From positions 804,833-863,673 of the forward strand of contig CP070702.1 in the NCBI GenBank assembly GCA_020349905.1: DNA of 58,841 nucleotides. The letters are read 5' to 3'. The notes below the pieces were generated by a model. That model saw nothing but the letters and a program-made list of their open reading frames with translations. It was not told the origin of the DNA and searched no databases. The stretch's first letter is position 1; every line of letters starts with the position of its first letter. The DNA is from Candidatus Eiseniibacteriota bacterium. GTDB lineage: Bacteria > Eisenbacteria > RBG-16-71-46 > JAFGJU01. Both the position numbers and the translations under genes were made by a program. Of the stretch, positions 49,850 to 58,638 are shown piece by piece.

Positions 49850-50356
49850 ATGCTCTTGCGTTCATTGTGCTTACTCTCACTCTTGTTTCTACTGCTGGGC
49901 CTGGTCGGCTGCGCCTCGCAATCCTACTCTCCCGAGAGTGCTCCCCGCGCGGCCGCGAAGGAGACAAAGGAAAAGACAGAGAGAGTGGCTGGCGAAGAAG
50001 AGCTCGAGGCGATTCCCGAGCCCGTGGGGTTGACTAAGCAGGTCAAGCGGAGTCCGGACACCACTTCCACCTACGTCGAAGCGCAGGAGCCGCCGGGCGT
50101 GGAAGAGGCGGACGTGGACTCGGGATACAGGGTGCAGATATTTGCCTCGTCCAGCATGGAGAGAGCCGAGGAAGTGGCCAGCCAGGCCCGGAGCGTTTTC
50201 ACCGAGTCCGTCTACGTGGAGTACTCGGTGCCCTTGTACAAGGTAAGAGTGGGCAACTTTCTCTCCAAGGACGAAGCGATGCAGTTCAGGCAGAGGGCCA
50301 TCGAGGCCGGCTACGAGGGAGCCTGGGTGGCGGAGGCGATCATAGAGCCGGAGTGA
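49850..50356 (+). CDS. SPOR-domain lipoprotein
   Basis: A 168-residue exported lipoprotein. The signal ends in the lipobox GLVGC, with Cys21 acylated. A charged Ala/Glu/Lys/Pro-rich linker of about 65 residues follows. The SPOR domain spans about 92-165 (GYRVQIFASSSMERAEEVAS to GYEGAWVAEA). SPOR domains bind denuded peptidoglycan glycan strands, often at the septum. ATG 49850 has AAGGAGGTGA, a near-perfect ribosome site. The stop is 7 bp before the GlmU-like gene, so they are co-transcribed. The partner process is not evident. Confidence 0.9.
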   Translation: MLLRSLCLLSLLFLLLGLVGCASQSYSPESAPRAAAKETKEKTERVAGEEELEAIPEPVGLTKQVKRSPDTTSTYVEAQEPPGVEEADVDSGYRVQIFASSSMERAEEVASQARSVFTESVYVEYSVPLYKVRVGNFLSKDEAMQFRQRAIEAGYEGAWVAEAIIEPE

Positions 50357-50363
50357 CAGGAAA

Positions 50364-51641
50364 ATGGCCAGGTTCGGTGTGTGCATCTTCGAAGACAGGG
50401 GGTTTGCCGGCTTCGAGCCGCTCGTCTACACGCGAGCGGTGTTCGAGCTGCGCTGTGGCATTCTGTCCCTCTGGGAGAAGATGGTTCGAGACTACGAGGA
50501 GGAAGTCGAGCTCTTCTGTCTCGTGCGACCCCATCTGGCAGAGACCTTGAGGGGACGGCTGCCTTTCTCCGTGAATGAACTGGACAGCTTCTCCGGCGAG
50601 ACGATGCTCTTCGTCAACGGCAGGCTGCTCGCTCCGCCTGCTCTGTCCCAGCTTCTTCCCCTGGAGGGAAAGCCCGCCCGGTTCGTCAGCGACGGGGAGC
50701 TCATCGCCTTCAGGGTGGACGGGGCCGAGGCGTGTGATAAGTACGCCGACCCCCGCTTTTTTCTCGAAGCCAGGAGCACGGACTCGGTCGCCGCGGACCT
50801 GCCTGCAACGGAAGTCAAGGCCACCCTGGTGGAGTTCACTTGGGAATTGGTGTTCAACAATCCCGGGCAGATAGGCGTGGACTTCGACGATTCTCGGCAG
50901 GGAGGTAAGATCGAGGGGGAGGTGGACGAGAGGACCGTCGTTTACAACTCGGGCGCCGTTCACGTGAGCCCCGGGGCCAGAGTCGATGCCGGTGTCGTAA
51001 TAGACGCCCGAGGAGGTCCTGTGTTCATAGGAACCGATGCCAGGGTCTCCTCCTTCACGCGAATCGAGGGTCCGTGTTCGATAGGCGACGGCACGTTTCT
51101 GGTGGGAGGGAGAATCACAGGAGGCTGTTCGTTCGGCCCCTGCTGCCGGATCGGAGGAGAGGTCGAGCAGTCCATAATCCAGGGATATTCAAACAAGTAT
51201 CACGAAGGCTTCGTGGGACACTCCTACATCGGGGAGTGGGTCAATCTGGGTGCCCTCACTACGAACAGTGACCTGAAGAACACCTATAGAAACGTGAGTG
51301 TCCCCGTGGACGGGCGTCCGGTGGACACCAAGATGCTGAAAGTCGGCTCCTTCATCGGGGATTTCACTAAGACGGGAATCGGTACGCTTCTGGATACGGG
51401 CTCTGTCGTTGGCTTCTCCACAAACATCTTTGGAGGAAAGGGAGTGTTTCCCAAATACCTGCCCTCGTTTATGTGGGGCGACGGCGAGGACTTCAAGGTA
51501 TACATACTTGAGCAAGCCGTATCAGCTGCCAGGCTCGCCATGGAAAGACGCGACGTTGCCACGAGCCCCGAACTGGAGGAGCTCTTTCGTAAGACTTTCG
51601 AGCTCACGGAAAAGGATAGACGAAAGCTGTTGAGCGACTGA
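50364..51641 (+). CDS. GlmU-like putative sugar nucleotidyltransferase
   Basis: A 425-residue protein of the GlmU-related family common in the FCB group. An N-terminal degenerate nucleotidyltransferase-like part (FGVCIFEDRGFAGFEPLVYT, RAVFELRCG) lacks the classic GGxGTR loop. A left-handed beta-helix domain from about 200 follows, with repeated hexapeptides and YIGEWVNLGALTTNSDLKNT, as in GlmU acetyltransferase domains. A C-terminal helical tail closes it. The catalytic His of GlmU acetyltransferase is not obvious to me. It lies between the SPOR and galT genes, in a carbohydrate-activation operon. Its exact reaction is unproven. Confidence 0.82.
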   Translation: MARFGVCIFEDRGFAGFEPLVYTRAVFELRCGILSLWEKMVRDYEEEVELFCLVRPHLAETLRGRLPFSVNELDSFSGETMLFVNGRLLAPPALSQLLPLEGKPARFVSDGELIAFRVDGAEACDKYADPRFFLEARSTDSVAADLPATEVKATLVEFTWELVFNNPGQIGVDFDDSRQGGKIEGEVDERTVVYNSGAVHVSPGARVDAGVVIDARGGPVFIGTDARVSSFTRIEGPCSIGDGTFLVGGRITGGCSFGPCCRIGGEVEQSIIQGYSNKYHEGFVGHSYIGEWVNLGALTTNSDLKNTYRNVSVPVDGRPVDTKMLKVGSFIGDFTKTGIGTLLDTGSVVGFSTNIFGGKGVFPKYLPSFMWGDGEDFKVYILEQAVSAARLAMERRDVATSPELEELFRKTFELTEKDRRKLLSD

Positions 51642-51709
51642 TCGGCATGCCGGCGCGGCGTTCTCCCCGGGGCGGTCGGTCTTGATTGTACTACTGTTGA
51701 GGAGGCAAC

Positions 51710-52729
51710 ATGCCCGAACTGCGACGAGATCCAGTAATCGGTCGATGGGTCATCATATCCACCGAACGCGGCAGGAGACCCGTGGCCGTTCCAGAGCCGG
51801 AGACGAAGAAAGAGGCCGGTTTTTGTCCCTTCTGCGAGGGAAACGAGGACAAGACCCCGCCGGAGATATTTGCCTTCAGGGCTCCAAGCACCCGTCCCGA
51901 CAGCCCGGGCTGGACAGTCAGGGTGGTGCCCAACAAGTTCCCGGCGCTGCAGATAGAAGGCAGTCTCAACAGGCGCGCCGACGGAATGTACGACAAGATG
52001 AGCGGAATCGGGGCGCACGAGGTCATCATAGAGACCCCCGACCACACCATGGAGACGAGCCAGCTCTCTGCGGAGCACGTGAGAAGGGTGCTCGCCGCCT
52101 TCAGGGAGAGGGTCCTGGATCTGAAGAAGGACGCCAGGTTCCGCTACATCCTGGTGTTCAAGAATCACGGGCAGCCGGCCGGTGCGTCGCTGGAACACAG
52201 CCACAGCCAGCTCATCGCAACACCCATTATTCCCAAGAGAGTGGCCGAGGAGCTGGACGGGGCCAAGCAGCACTACGACCTCAAGGAGCGATGCGTTTTC
52301 TGCGACATGCTGCAACAGGAGACCTCGGACGGGAAGAGGATAGTCATGGAGAACGACGAGTTCGTCGCTTTCGCCCCGTTCGCGCCGCGTTTTCCCTTCG
52401 AGACGTGGATTCTCCCCCGAGTGCACGGGGCGGCTTTCGAGGCGATCGAAGAGGTACAACTGGCCCTGTTTGCGGAGACCCTTAAGGAAACCTTGATGAG
52501 AATAAACATTGCCTTGAATTGTCCGTCGTACAATTATATATTGCACTCGGCTCCCTGCAAGACTCCTGACCTGGAGTATTATCACTGGCATGTCGAGATC
52601 ATGCCTAAGCTGACCAGGGTGGCGGGGTTCGAGTGGGGAACGGGCTTCTACATCAATCCCACATCTCCTGAAGACGCAGCTCAGTTTCTTGGACAGATCT
52701 CAATCGAAGAGCCAAAGGAGGCGTCATGA
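51710..52729 (+). CDS. galT: Galactose-1-phosphate uridylyltransferase
   Basis: A 339-residue GalT of the HIT superfamily, which interconverts UDP-glucose/galactose-1-P and UDP-galactose/glucose-1-P in the Leloir pathway. PELRRDPVIGRWVIISTERG opens it. Zinc ligands are in FCPFCEGNED, and the nucleotidylated active-site His is in the SLEHSHSQLIA motif (HxHxQ). A second zinc-like CVFCDML and the C-terminal YYHWHVEIMPKL complete the site. ADP-sulfurylase-like or other NDP-hexose activities occur in this family. ATG 51710 has GAGGAGG upstream. It overlaps glgA by 4 bp, as often seen in galT-glgA pairs. Confidence 0.93.
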   Translation: MPELRRDPVIGRWVIISTERGRRPVAVPEPETKKEAGFCPFCEGNEDKTPPEIFAFRAPSTRPDSPGWTVRVVPNKFPALQIEGSLNRRADGMYDKMSGIGAHEVIIETPDHTMETSQLSAEHVRRVLAAFRERVLDLKKDARFRYILVFKNHGQPAGASLEHSHSQLIATPIIPKRVAEELDGAKQHYDLKERCVFCDMLQQETSDGKRIVMENDEFVAFAPFAPRFPFETWILPRVHGAAFEAIEEVQLALFAETLKETLMRINIALNCPSYNYILHSAPCKTPDLEYYHWHVEIMPKLTRVAGFEWGTGFYINPTSPEDAAQFLGQISIEEPKEAS

Positions 52730-54270
52730 AAAGAAAGTTCAAGATCAGCATTGCGAGTGCCGAGATGGTGCCGTTCGCGAAGGTGGGTGGCCTCGGTGAT
52801 GTGGTAGGTTCGCTGTCCAAGAAACTCGCAACGATGGGGCACGAGGTGCGCGTCTTCCTGCCTCGCTACGGGAGCATCAAGGCGAAGGAGCACGGGCTCA
52901 GGAAGGTGAGACTTCCTGAAGGGATGAGCCTGAACATCGGGGGAGTCGAGGGGGAAATTCTGCTCTGGCAGTCTCGCGCCAAGGGCTCTAGCGCCAAGGT
53001 CTATTTCGTGGGGAACGACCATCTCTTCTCCAGGGAGGGCATCTACGGAGACCCGGTCACTCACGAGGACTACCAGGACAACGGCTTGAGGTTCACCTTC
53101 TTCTGCAAGGCCATCCTGGAACTGCACAAAGCATTGGGTCTCGAGACCGACGTTCTCCACTGCAACGACCATCAGACAGCCTTGATACCACTCCTCTTGC
53201 GTCGCGACTACAGCGGGGAGCCCACACTCTCGAATGCCGGAACACTCTTCACCATTCACAACATGGGCTATCAGGGGGTGTATCCTCTGGACATCCTGGA
53301 GCAGACCGGACTTCCCGAGGACCTTGCCTATCCCATGGGTCCGCTCGAGTTCTGGGGAAAGCTCAATTTCATGAAGAGTGCCATCGTGTATTCCGATGTA
53401 ATATCTACAGTTAGCGAGACGTACGCGAAAGAGATTCAGTCCGGCGAAGAATTCGGTTTCGGCCTCGAGGGCTCGCTGAAGGCCCGAAGCGAAGACCTCT
53501 TTGGAGTGCTGAACGGCGTGGATTACACGGCCTGGAATCCGGCCAGGGACAGGCACATTCCGCACAAGTACAGCGCCTCGGATTGGGGTGGGAAGCTCAA
53601 GAACAAGCTGTACCTCATCGAGAAAGAGAAGCTGACCCAGCTCTCTGAGAAAAGTTTCCTACTGGGCGTGGTCTCCAGGCTTGCCGACCAGAAGGGTTTC
53701 GACCTGCTCCAGTCGATTGTCGAGGAGATGCTCTCTAAGGACCTCGGTCTCGTCCTGCTGGGTGCGGGGCAGCAGAAGTACCACGAGTACTTCCTGGCGC
53801 TTCGCTCTAAGTACCCGGGCAAAGTCTCCGTGAGTCTCAAGTTCAGCGAGAAGCTGGCCCATCTCATCGAGGCAGCGTCGGACGCGTTCCTGATGCCGTC
53901 CAAGTATGAGCCTTGTGGACTCAATCAGATGTACAGCATGAAGTACGGAAGCATCCCCATCGTGCGCTACACCGGCGGGCTTGCTGACACGGTCGAGGAA
54001 TTCGAGCCGGCATCCGGCAGTGGAACAGGTTTCGTGTTTCACGGCTACACGCCTGCGGCCCTGATGGAAGCCGTGACGAGGGCGTATGACACTTACCAAG
54101 ACAAGCAGCAGTGGTCTCGTCTCGTGAAGAACGCGATGGAGGCAGACTTCTCGTGGCGTCGTTCGGCGCAGGGTTACGTTGAGCTGTACAAGAGGGCAAT
54201 AGAGAGGAAGACCAGCGGCCCTTTTGCTAGCTGGGTCGACGCTCTGGCCGAGGGAGCAGTCGGGAGGTGA
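52726..54270 (+). CDS. glgA: Glycogen/starch synthase (GT5)
   Basis: A 514-residue GT5 synthase that extends alpha-1,4-glucan from ADP- or UDP-glucose. KVGGLGDVVG (19-28) is the nucleotide-sugar-binding motif. VLHCNDHQTALIPLLL, FTIHNMGYQGVYP, VSRLADQKGFDLL and the C-terminal PSKYEPCGLNQMYSMKYGSI follow, all typical. The length is normal. It starts in an ATGA overlap with galT. The gene ends 58 bp from the opposing lysC stop. It points to glycogen storage alongside EPS synthesis. Confidence 0.95.
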   Translation: MKRKFKISIASAEMVPFAKVGGLGDVVGSLSKKLATMGHEVRVFLPRYGSIKAKEHGLRKVRLPEGMSLNIGGVEGEILLWQSRAKGSSAKVYFVGNDHLFSREGIYGDPVTHEDYQDNGLRFTFFCKAILELHKALGLETDVLHCNDHQTALIPLLLRRDYSGEPTLSNAGTLFTIHNMGYQGVYPLDILEQTGLPEDLAYPMGPLEFWGKLNFMKSAIVYSDVISTVSETYAKEIQSGEEFGFGLEGSLKARSEDLFGVLNGVDYTAWNPARDRHIPHKYSASDWGGKLKNKLYLIEKEKLTQLSEKSFLLGVVSRLADQKGFDLLQSIVEEMLSKDLGLVLLGAGQQKYHEYFLALRSKYPGKVSVSLKFSEKLAHLIEAASDAFLMPSKYEPCGLNQMYSMKYGSIPIVRYTGGLADTVEEFEPASGSGTGFVFHGYTPAALMEAVTRAYDTYQDKQQWSRLVKNAMEADFSWRRSAQGYVELYKRAIERKTSGPFASWVDALAEGAVGR

Positions 54271-54328
54271 AGGAGACCTCAGAGATTGGCTGCTGAGCCC
54301 TCCGGGACGAAGGTTCTCTGGAGGCCGC

Positions 54329-55552
54329 TCACAGGCTTGCGGTGGATCCTTCTACCACGAAGGTCCTGTGAAGCTGTCTCACGGCCTGCTCCGTTTTCTC
54401 AGCCGGAACCAGGAACGAGAGAGTGATTGCGCTACAGGACGCCGCAAGAGGTTCTATGCCTGCAGAGGCGAGCGTGGAGAACGCGTCGGAACACGTGCAC
54501 GCGGTCCAGAGCAGGTTGGAGCCTACCACGGTGACGAGACCTACGTCCGGGACGAGTTCCATCGTCCCCGCTTGATTCCGCAGAAGCGAACCGCACACCT
54601 CCTCGACCCTGGCCCCGTCCGCCTCGGGAACGACCAGCACGAACACCCCTTCCTGAGAGGGCAGGGACGACTCGTTGAAGAGCCGCACCTCCACTCCGGA
54701 TTCCTCCAATCTTCTGAAGAGCGAGCCCGTGGCTTCCGGCGTCTTCTCCAGTCCGTGGAGTCTGGCCAGGACCATTCCTACGGCGTGCGCGATTCCTTTG
54801 ACACATTTCTGGTCCTTCTCTGGCGAACTTGTCACCATTGTCCCCCTTTCACGCGAAAAGCTCGAGCGAACATGAAGCGGGATGCCAAACCTGTAGGCGA
54901 GCTCTACGGCTGAGTGATGCACGACGCCCGCTCCAGAAGCCGCGAGTTCCAGCATCTCGACGTACGAGATGGAGTCGAGCTTTCGTGCGTCGGGTACGAC
55001 TCTCGGGTCGGCGCTGAAGACACCCGCCACGTCGGTGTAGATCTCACACTCCTTCGCCCTGAACGCGGAGGCCAGAGCAACGGCGGTGGTGTCGGAGCCG
55101 CCTCTGCCGAGCGTGGTTACTTCCTTGGTGGAACTGACTCCCTGGAATCCTGCCACGATGACCACGCGGTTCCTGACCAACTCCTCGGTTATTCTGGAGG
55201 CCTTCACGTCCACTATCCTGGCGCGCGTGTGCTGGCAGTCCGTTATTATTCCGCTCTGTGAGCCGGTGAACGATATGGCGTGGCAGCCTCTGTCGTTGAT
55301 GGCCATCGAGAGAAGGGCCATCGATATCCTCTCGCCGGCTGTGAGAAGCATGTCGAGTTCTCTGGAGGCGGGGTTCTTGGAGATGGTCGTGGCGAGATCG
55401 AACAGCTCGCTCGTGGTATTTCCCATCGCGGACACCACCACGATGAGGTCCGTTCCCCGCGCCTTGGCCTCGACCACTCTCTCTGCGACGCGTATTATCT
55501 GCTCCACGGTTGCCAGGGAAGAGCCACCGTATTTCTGGACAACAAGTTCCAT
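54329..55552 (-). CDS. lysC: Aspartate kinase (monofunctional, ACT-regulated)
   Basis: This 407-residue enzyme phosphorylates aspartate, the first step to lysine, threonine, methionine and diaminopimelate. The kinase domain has KYGGSSLA (7-14), [40 protein letters not shown] and [13 protein letters not shown]. Two C-terminal ACT domains follow, as in feedback-controlled LysC. The start is ATG at 55552; there is no Shine-Dalgarno sequence, and a -10-like TATCAT ends only 7 nt before it. It is convergent with glgA. The DapL-type gene at 1913 would act downstream in the same pathway. Confidence 0.95.
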   Translation of the reverse strand: MELVVQKYGGSSLATVEQIIRVAERVVEAKARGTDLIVVVSAMGNTTSELFDLATTISKNPASRELDMLLTAGERISMALLSMAINDRGCHAISFTGSQSGIITDCQHTRARIVDVKASRITEELVRNRVVIVAGFQGVSSTKEVTTLGRGGSDTTAVALASAFRAKECEIYTDVAGVFSADPRVVPDARKLDSISYVEMLELAASGAGVVHHSAVELAYRFGIPLHVRSSFSRERGTMVTSSPEKDQKCVKGIAHAVGMVLARLHGLEKTPEATGSLFRRLEESGVEVRLFNESSLPSQEGVFVLVVPEADGARVEEVCGSLLRNQAGTMELVPDVGLVTVVGSNLLWTACTCSDAFSTLASAGIEPLAASCSAITLSFLVPAEKTEQAVRQLHRTFVVEGSTASL

Positions 55553-55559
55553 GTTGACG

Positions 55560-55587
55560 ATGATAGCAGACGTCTGACTCCGGTCTA
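55560..55587 (-). promoter_or_regulatory. Possible leaderless promoter for lysC
   Basis: Minus strand: TAGACC (55587-55582), a 16-bp spacer, then TATCAT (55565-55560). The ATG begins 7 nt after the -10 element, so the transcript could start at or next to the start codon. Confidence 0.4.
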
Positions 55588-55807
55588 GAGAATTGTGCGC
55601 GTCGGGCGTCAGGGGAATGGACTGGGTTCGGCGTGGGACTCGCCACCCCCCGGGGGGTCACAGGTTTGTCTGCGTGCGCTTCGCCGGGGAGCCGGGTCGC
55701 CGCCAGCCCGATTGGACCTCCGCGCTCTCCCGGGTTGGTTCCCTGCAGCGAGACCGAAGGACCACGTAAAGCACGGGTTCCGTTCGAGATGCGCGCGGTA
55801 CTAGCTC

Positions 55808-55836
55808 TTGACAACGGTACTGCGGCAAGCTATATT
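55808..55836 (+). promoter_or_regulatory. Sigma70 promoter for tRNA-Gly/tRNA-Cys
   Basis: Perfect TTGACA (55808-55813), a 17-bp spacer, then TATATT (55831-55836), 31 bp before the first tRNA base. Near-consensus strength is usual for stable RNA genes. Confidence 0.8.
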
Positions 55837-55867
55837 GAAGAAGTACGTTTAGCTTGAGTCGGTACGA

Positions 55868-55943
55868 GCGGAAGTAGCTCAGCTGGTAGAGCCCCACCTT
55901 GCCAAGGTGGTTGTCGCGGGTTCGAGTCCCGTCTTCCGCTCCA
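55868..55943 (+). tRNA. tRNA-Gly (GCC)
   Basis: A 76-nt cloverleaf. The acceptor arms GCGGAAG and CTTCCGC pair perfectly, the anticodon stem CCACC/GGTGG surrounds TT-GCC-AA, and the T arm is CGGG-TTCGAGT-CCCG. The discriminator is T and CCA is encoded. Confidence 0.97.
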
Positions 55944-55996
55944 TCCGCGGCCATTTGCGGCGGATGGGTTTCCCTCGAGTTCAGCGGCTTTTTCCC

Positions 55997-56072
55997 GGCG
56001 GCATAGCCAAGTGGCTAAGGCGACGGTCTGCAAAACCGTTATTCACCGGTTCGAATCCGGTTGCCGCCTCCA
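55997..56072 (+). tRNA. tRNA-Cys (GCA)
   Basis: A 76-nt cloverleaf. The acceptor arms GGCGGCA and TGCCGCC pair perfectly, the anticodon loop is CT-GCA-AA on ACGGT/ACCGT stems, and the T arm is CCGG-TTCGAAT-CCGG. U73, an identity element for Cys, and an encoded CCA are present. It lies 53 bp after tRNA-Gly. Confidence 0.97.
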
Positions 56073-56131
56073 CTCTATTCCTTCGTGGTCTGCGCCTGTC
56101 GCACCAGCTTTCCACGTCCGGCGCGAATGCG

Positions 56132-56160
56132 TTGACACCTGCTCCCGAGGGTGTTACTTT
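56132..56160 (+). promoter_or_regulatory. Sigma70 promoter for the 56260-58524 genes
   Basis: Perfect TTGACA (56132-56137), a 17-bp spacer, then TACTTT (56155-56160). Predicted start is near 56167, about 93 nt before the TTG at 56260. Confidence 0.65.
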
Positions 56161-56259
56161 GCGCAGGGTCCGAGAGATGTTCGGCGCTGGCCGCCAAAGA
56201 GCTCGGGTGGCGGAGGTGTTTCCCTTAAGGAGCCAGTCTCAAACGCGAGAGGTGCAAAG

Positions 56260-57021
56260 TTGGAACGACTCAAGAACCTGGATAAGCTCAGACCCGAAGT
56301 CGCAAGGCCGCTTAAGCCTTACCTCGAGAGCCTGCTGTCCGTCCTGGGCGAGGAAGTCCTGTCCGTGGTGGCGTTCGGAAGTGCGACGGGCCCCGACTTT
56401 GTGCCCGGGCGTTCCAACGTCAATTTGGCGGTCGTCGTAAAGGAGCTTGATCTGTCCGTACTGAGAAAGTGCCTGAAGCAGGTGAACGCAGGCTTCAAGA
56501 AGAGGATAGTCGCTCCGCTCTTTCTTACGCAGCAATATGTGAACAGCTCGGCTGACGTGTTCCCGGTGGAGTTTCTCGACATCCGCGAAACCGGGGTAAC
56601 GCTCGTGGGAGAAGAGCCCCTGGCGACGGTGCGATTGGACCCGGAGAGTCTGCGGCTGGAGTGCGAGCGGCAGCTTAAAGGTACGTTGCTCAGAATCAGG
56701 CAGGCTTATCTGGAGCTGGGATTAGCGAAGGGAGGACTTGAGAGGGTGCTCAGTGATTCCATTACGTCCTTGATCCCTGTGTTTAGGGCCATGCTGGTAC
56801 TCAAGGGTGTCAAGCCTCCGCGAGGCAAGAAGGAAATCCTGCACGCCGCGTGCGAAGCCTGCGGGATGCCTGCTGAGACCTTTTCGGCTGTGCTTCGGCT
56901 CAAACTGGAAAAGAAGCACGTCTCCGGACAGAAAGGAGATGAGCTGCTCGGGGATTACATGGAACAGGTGCGCGACCTGGCCAGACTGGTTGATACTCTT
57001 AAGGTTTCGGGGGAGACGTGA
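56260..57021 (+). CDS. Degenerate nucleotidyltransferase-fold protein
   Basis: A 253-residue protein. The front half has a minimal nucleotidyltransferase-like pattern VVAFGSATG (36-44), but the acidic site reads SNVN (52-55) where active enzymes have SDxD, so both catalytic Asp are Asn. The rear half is helical (about 130-250), as in two-domain NTase/helical (HEPN-like) proteins. The family is not named. TTG 56260 is chosen because GAGAGG lies seven bases upstream; longer in-frame codons run into tRNA-Cys. A GTGA-type overlap couples it to the TPM gene, and LemA follows. It is probably a regulatory or binding protein. Confidence 0.65.
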   Translation: MERLKNLDKLRPEVARPLKPYLESLLSVLGEEVLSVVAFGSATGPDFVPGRSNVNLAVVVKELDLSVLRKCLKQVNAGFKKRIVAPLFLTQQYVNSSADVFPVEFLDIRETGVTLVGEEPLATVRLDPESLRLECERQLKGTLLRIRQAYLELGLAKGGLERVLSDSITSLIPVFRAMLVLKGVKPPRGKKEILHAACEACGMPAETFSAVLRLKLEKKHVSGQKGDELLGDYMEQVRDLARLVDTLKVSGET

Positions 57022-57893
57022 GACGCGGCTTATCCTTGACGCTTCACAAGATGGTTGTCCTTGCGCTCTCTGCTGCGTTCTTCTTGGCCACGCCGGCTTT
57101 TCCTCTGCTGGAAGGCTGGTTTGGTGAATTGAGGTCTTGTGTGGGTGTTGGAGATACAGGTATGCGCTCCAACTCCTTCGTGGCCTACGCACAGGAGTAT
57201 TCCCGGCCGCTGGGATTCGTGAGTGACTTCGCTGGCGTGATACCTGATGACACTGAGAGCAACATTGAAGCTATTGCCCAGGAAGTGGAACGGAAGACTA
57301 CGGCTGAGATCGCAGTCGTGACCGTTCCGACCGCAGGCGGAATGGATATACACGATTACTCGGTTGAGCTATTCACCAAGTGGGGGATAGGGAAGACGGG
57401 AAAGGACAACGGGATTCTCATTATCGCTGCCATCAACGACAGGAAGCTCTGGATAAAGACTGGCTACGGTCTCGAACACGTGATTCCGGACGCGGTCGCC
57501 TCCGACATCTATCGCGGCGTGCTGCGTCCCTCTTTCAGGGCCGGGGACTATGGTGGTGGCCTGCTGGCTGCAGTACTTATTGTGGCCCGGCGGATCGCGG
57601 AATCGGAGGGTGTGACTCTTGCTTCAGCTGATTCGGTCGTTGCAGCCCAGCCAGTCGTGGTGACTGACGAAGGGACTAGGATGGTTCTCTTCGGTTTCTT
57701 TGTGTTCGTTGCCTTGCTTGTTATTATCACGCTGATACAGGCGCGCGCTATAGTCTCCGGAAAGCGTACCGGGTTTCCCTTCTGGACCATCGGAGGATTC
57801 GCGGGGGGAGGTGGAGGAGGGAGTTTCGGAGGGGGCTTTGGCGGTTTCGGCGGGGGCAGTTGTGGTGGCGGAGGAGCCGGTGGAGGTTGGTAG
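57018..57893 (+). CDS. TPM-domain membrane protein (YgcG/TPM_phosphatase)
   Basis: A 291-residue exported protein. A hydrophobic N-terminal segment (LHKMVVLALSAAFFLATPAF) acts as signal or anchor. The TPM domain spans about 62-195 (PLGFVSDFAGVIPDDTESNI, TTAEIAVVTV, KDNGILIIAAINDRKLWIKT). A transmembrane helix at about 220-242 follows, and the tail is nearly all Gly with Ser and Phe (about 258-291). Such proteins commonly neighbour LemA. TPM domains have been linked to photosystem repair and phosphatase activity, but the bacterial role is unclear. The GTG at 57018 overlaps the preceding stop. Confidence 0.9.
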   Translation: MRRGLSLTLHKMVVLALSAAFFLATPAFPLLEGWFGELRSCVGVGDTGMRSNSFVAYAQEYSRPLGFVSDFAGVIPDDTESNIEAIAQEVERKTTAEIAVVTVPTAGGMDIHDYSVELFTKWGIGKTGKDNGILIIAAINDRKLWIKTGYGLEHVIPDAVASDIYRGVLRPSFRAGDYGGGLLAAVLIVARRIAESEGVTLASADSVVAAQPVVVTDEGTRMVLFGFFVFVALLVIITLIQARAIVSGKRTGFPFWTIGGFAGGGGGGSFGGGFGGFGGGSCGGGGAGGGW

Positions 57894-57954
57894 CTGATGT
57901 GTCGTTGTGTTGTGAAATCGAGTGTGCCGATGTCTCATTCATGAGGGGGTCGAG

Positions 57955-58524
57955 ATGCAGAAAGGTGGAGTAATCGTTCTCGTAATTCTCGCTTTGCTTG
58001 CCATCATTGTAGTGAGCTGGTACATAAGCGGTCTCAATCGCGTCGTACGGCTCGACGAGCAGGTGGATGGAGCGTGGGCTCAGGTCGAAACACAGCTTCA
58101 GAGGCGAAACGATCTAATCCCAAATCTGGTGGAGACTGTGAAGGGGTACGCCCAGCACGAAAGGGGCCTCTTTGAAGAAGTCACTAGGCTCAGAAGTGAT
58201 TGGGCACGTGCAACAACCAAAGAGGAGAAGATAGAGAACGCCAGGGCGATGGAGTCAGTCCTCTCGAGACTTCTGCTCGTGGTGGAAAACTACCCTCAGC
58301 TTCGGGCTTCTGAGAACTTTCAGACGCTTCAGGCTCAGCTTGAGGGCACAGAGAACCGCATCGCCGTAGAGAGGAAGAGATACAACGACGCGGTTCGTCT
58401 CTTCAACACATACATCCGTGAGGTCTTCGGAAGCTTCTTCGCGAAGAGAAGAGGGCTCACCGAAGCCGCGCCGTACTTCGAGGCCGCACCTGAGGCAACG
58501 GAAGTTCCGGAGGTGAAATTCTAG
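57955..58524 (+). CDS. lemA: LemA family protein
   Basis: A 189-residue LemA protein with one N-terminal helix (about 6-24) and a helical periplasmic or cytoplasmic body. The signatures DEQVDGAWAQVETQLQRRND, LIPNLVETVKGYAQHE and NPQL-like NYPQLRASENFQTLQAQLEG are all present, with RYNDAVRLFNTYIREVF at the end. Function is not established; LemA is widely paired with TPM proteins and with membrane stress or proteolysis genes. ATG 57955 has GAGGGGG five bases upstream. The frame extends to 57922 without support. The gene ends 28 bp before tRNA-Leu. Confidence 0.95.
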   Translation: MQKGGVIVLVILALLAIIVVSWYISGLNRVVRLDEQVDGAWAQVETQLQRRNDLIPNLVETVKGYAQHERGLFEEVTRLRSDWARATTKEEKIENARAMESVLSRLLLVVENYPQLRASENFQTLQAQLEGTENRIAVERKRYNDAVRLFNTYIREVFGSFFAKRRGLTEAAPYFEAAPEATEVPEVKF

Positions 58525-58552
58525 CCGTACCCGAAGCTCCGCTCGTATCGAT

Positions 58553-58638
<86 letters not shown>

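Larger units (their letters stand above)
55553..55867. other. Intergenic region between lysC and the tRNA genes
   Basis: This 315-bp gap holds the lysC promoter (minus) and the tRNA promoter (plus). In between is a perfect ACCCCCC/GGGGGGT palindrome at 55645-55658. Short open frames are present but show no family resemblance. Confidence 0.6.

Noticed and set aside
55645-55658. C6G6 palindrome as an intrinsic terminator
   Set aside because: No T-run on either side and no gene ends nearby; left as an unexplained palindrome.
56011-56259. N-terminal extension of the 56260 gene
   Set aside because: It runs through tRNA-Cys and the promoter at 56132; TTG 56260 with GAGAGG upstream is preferred.
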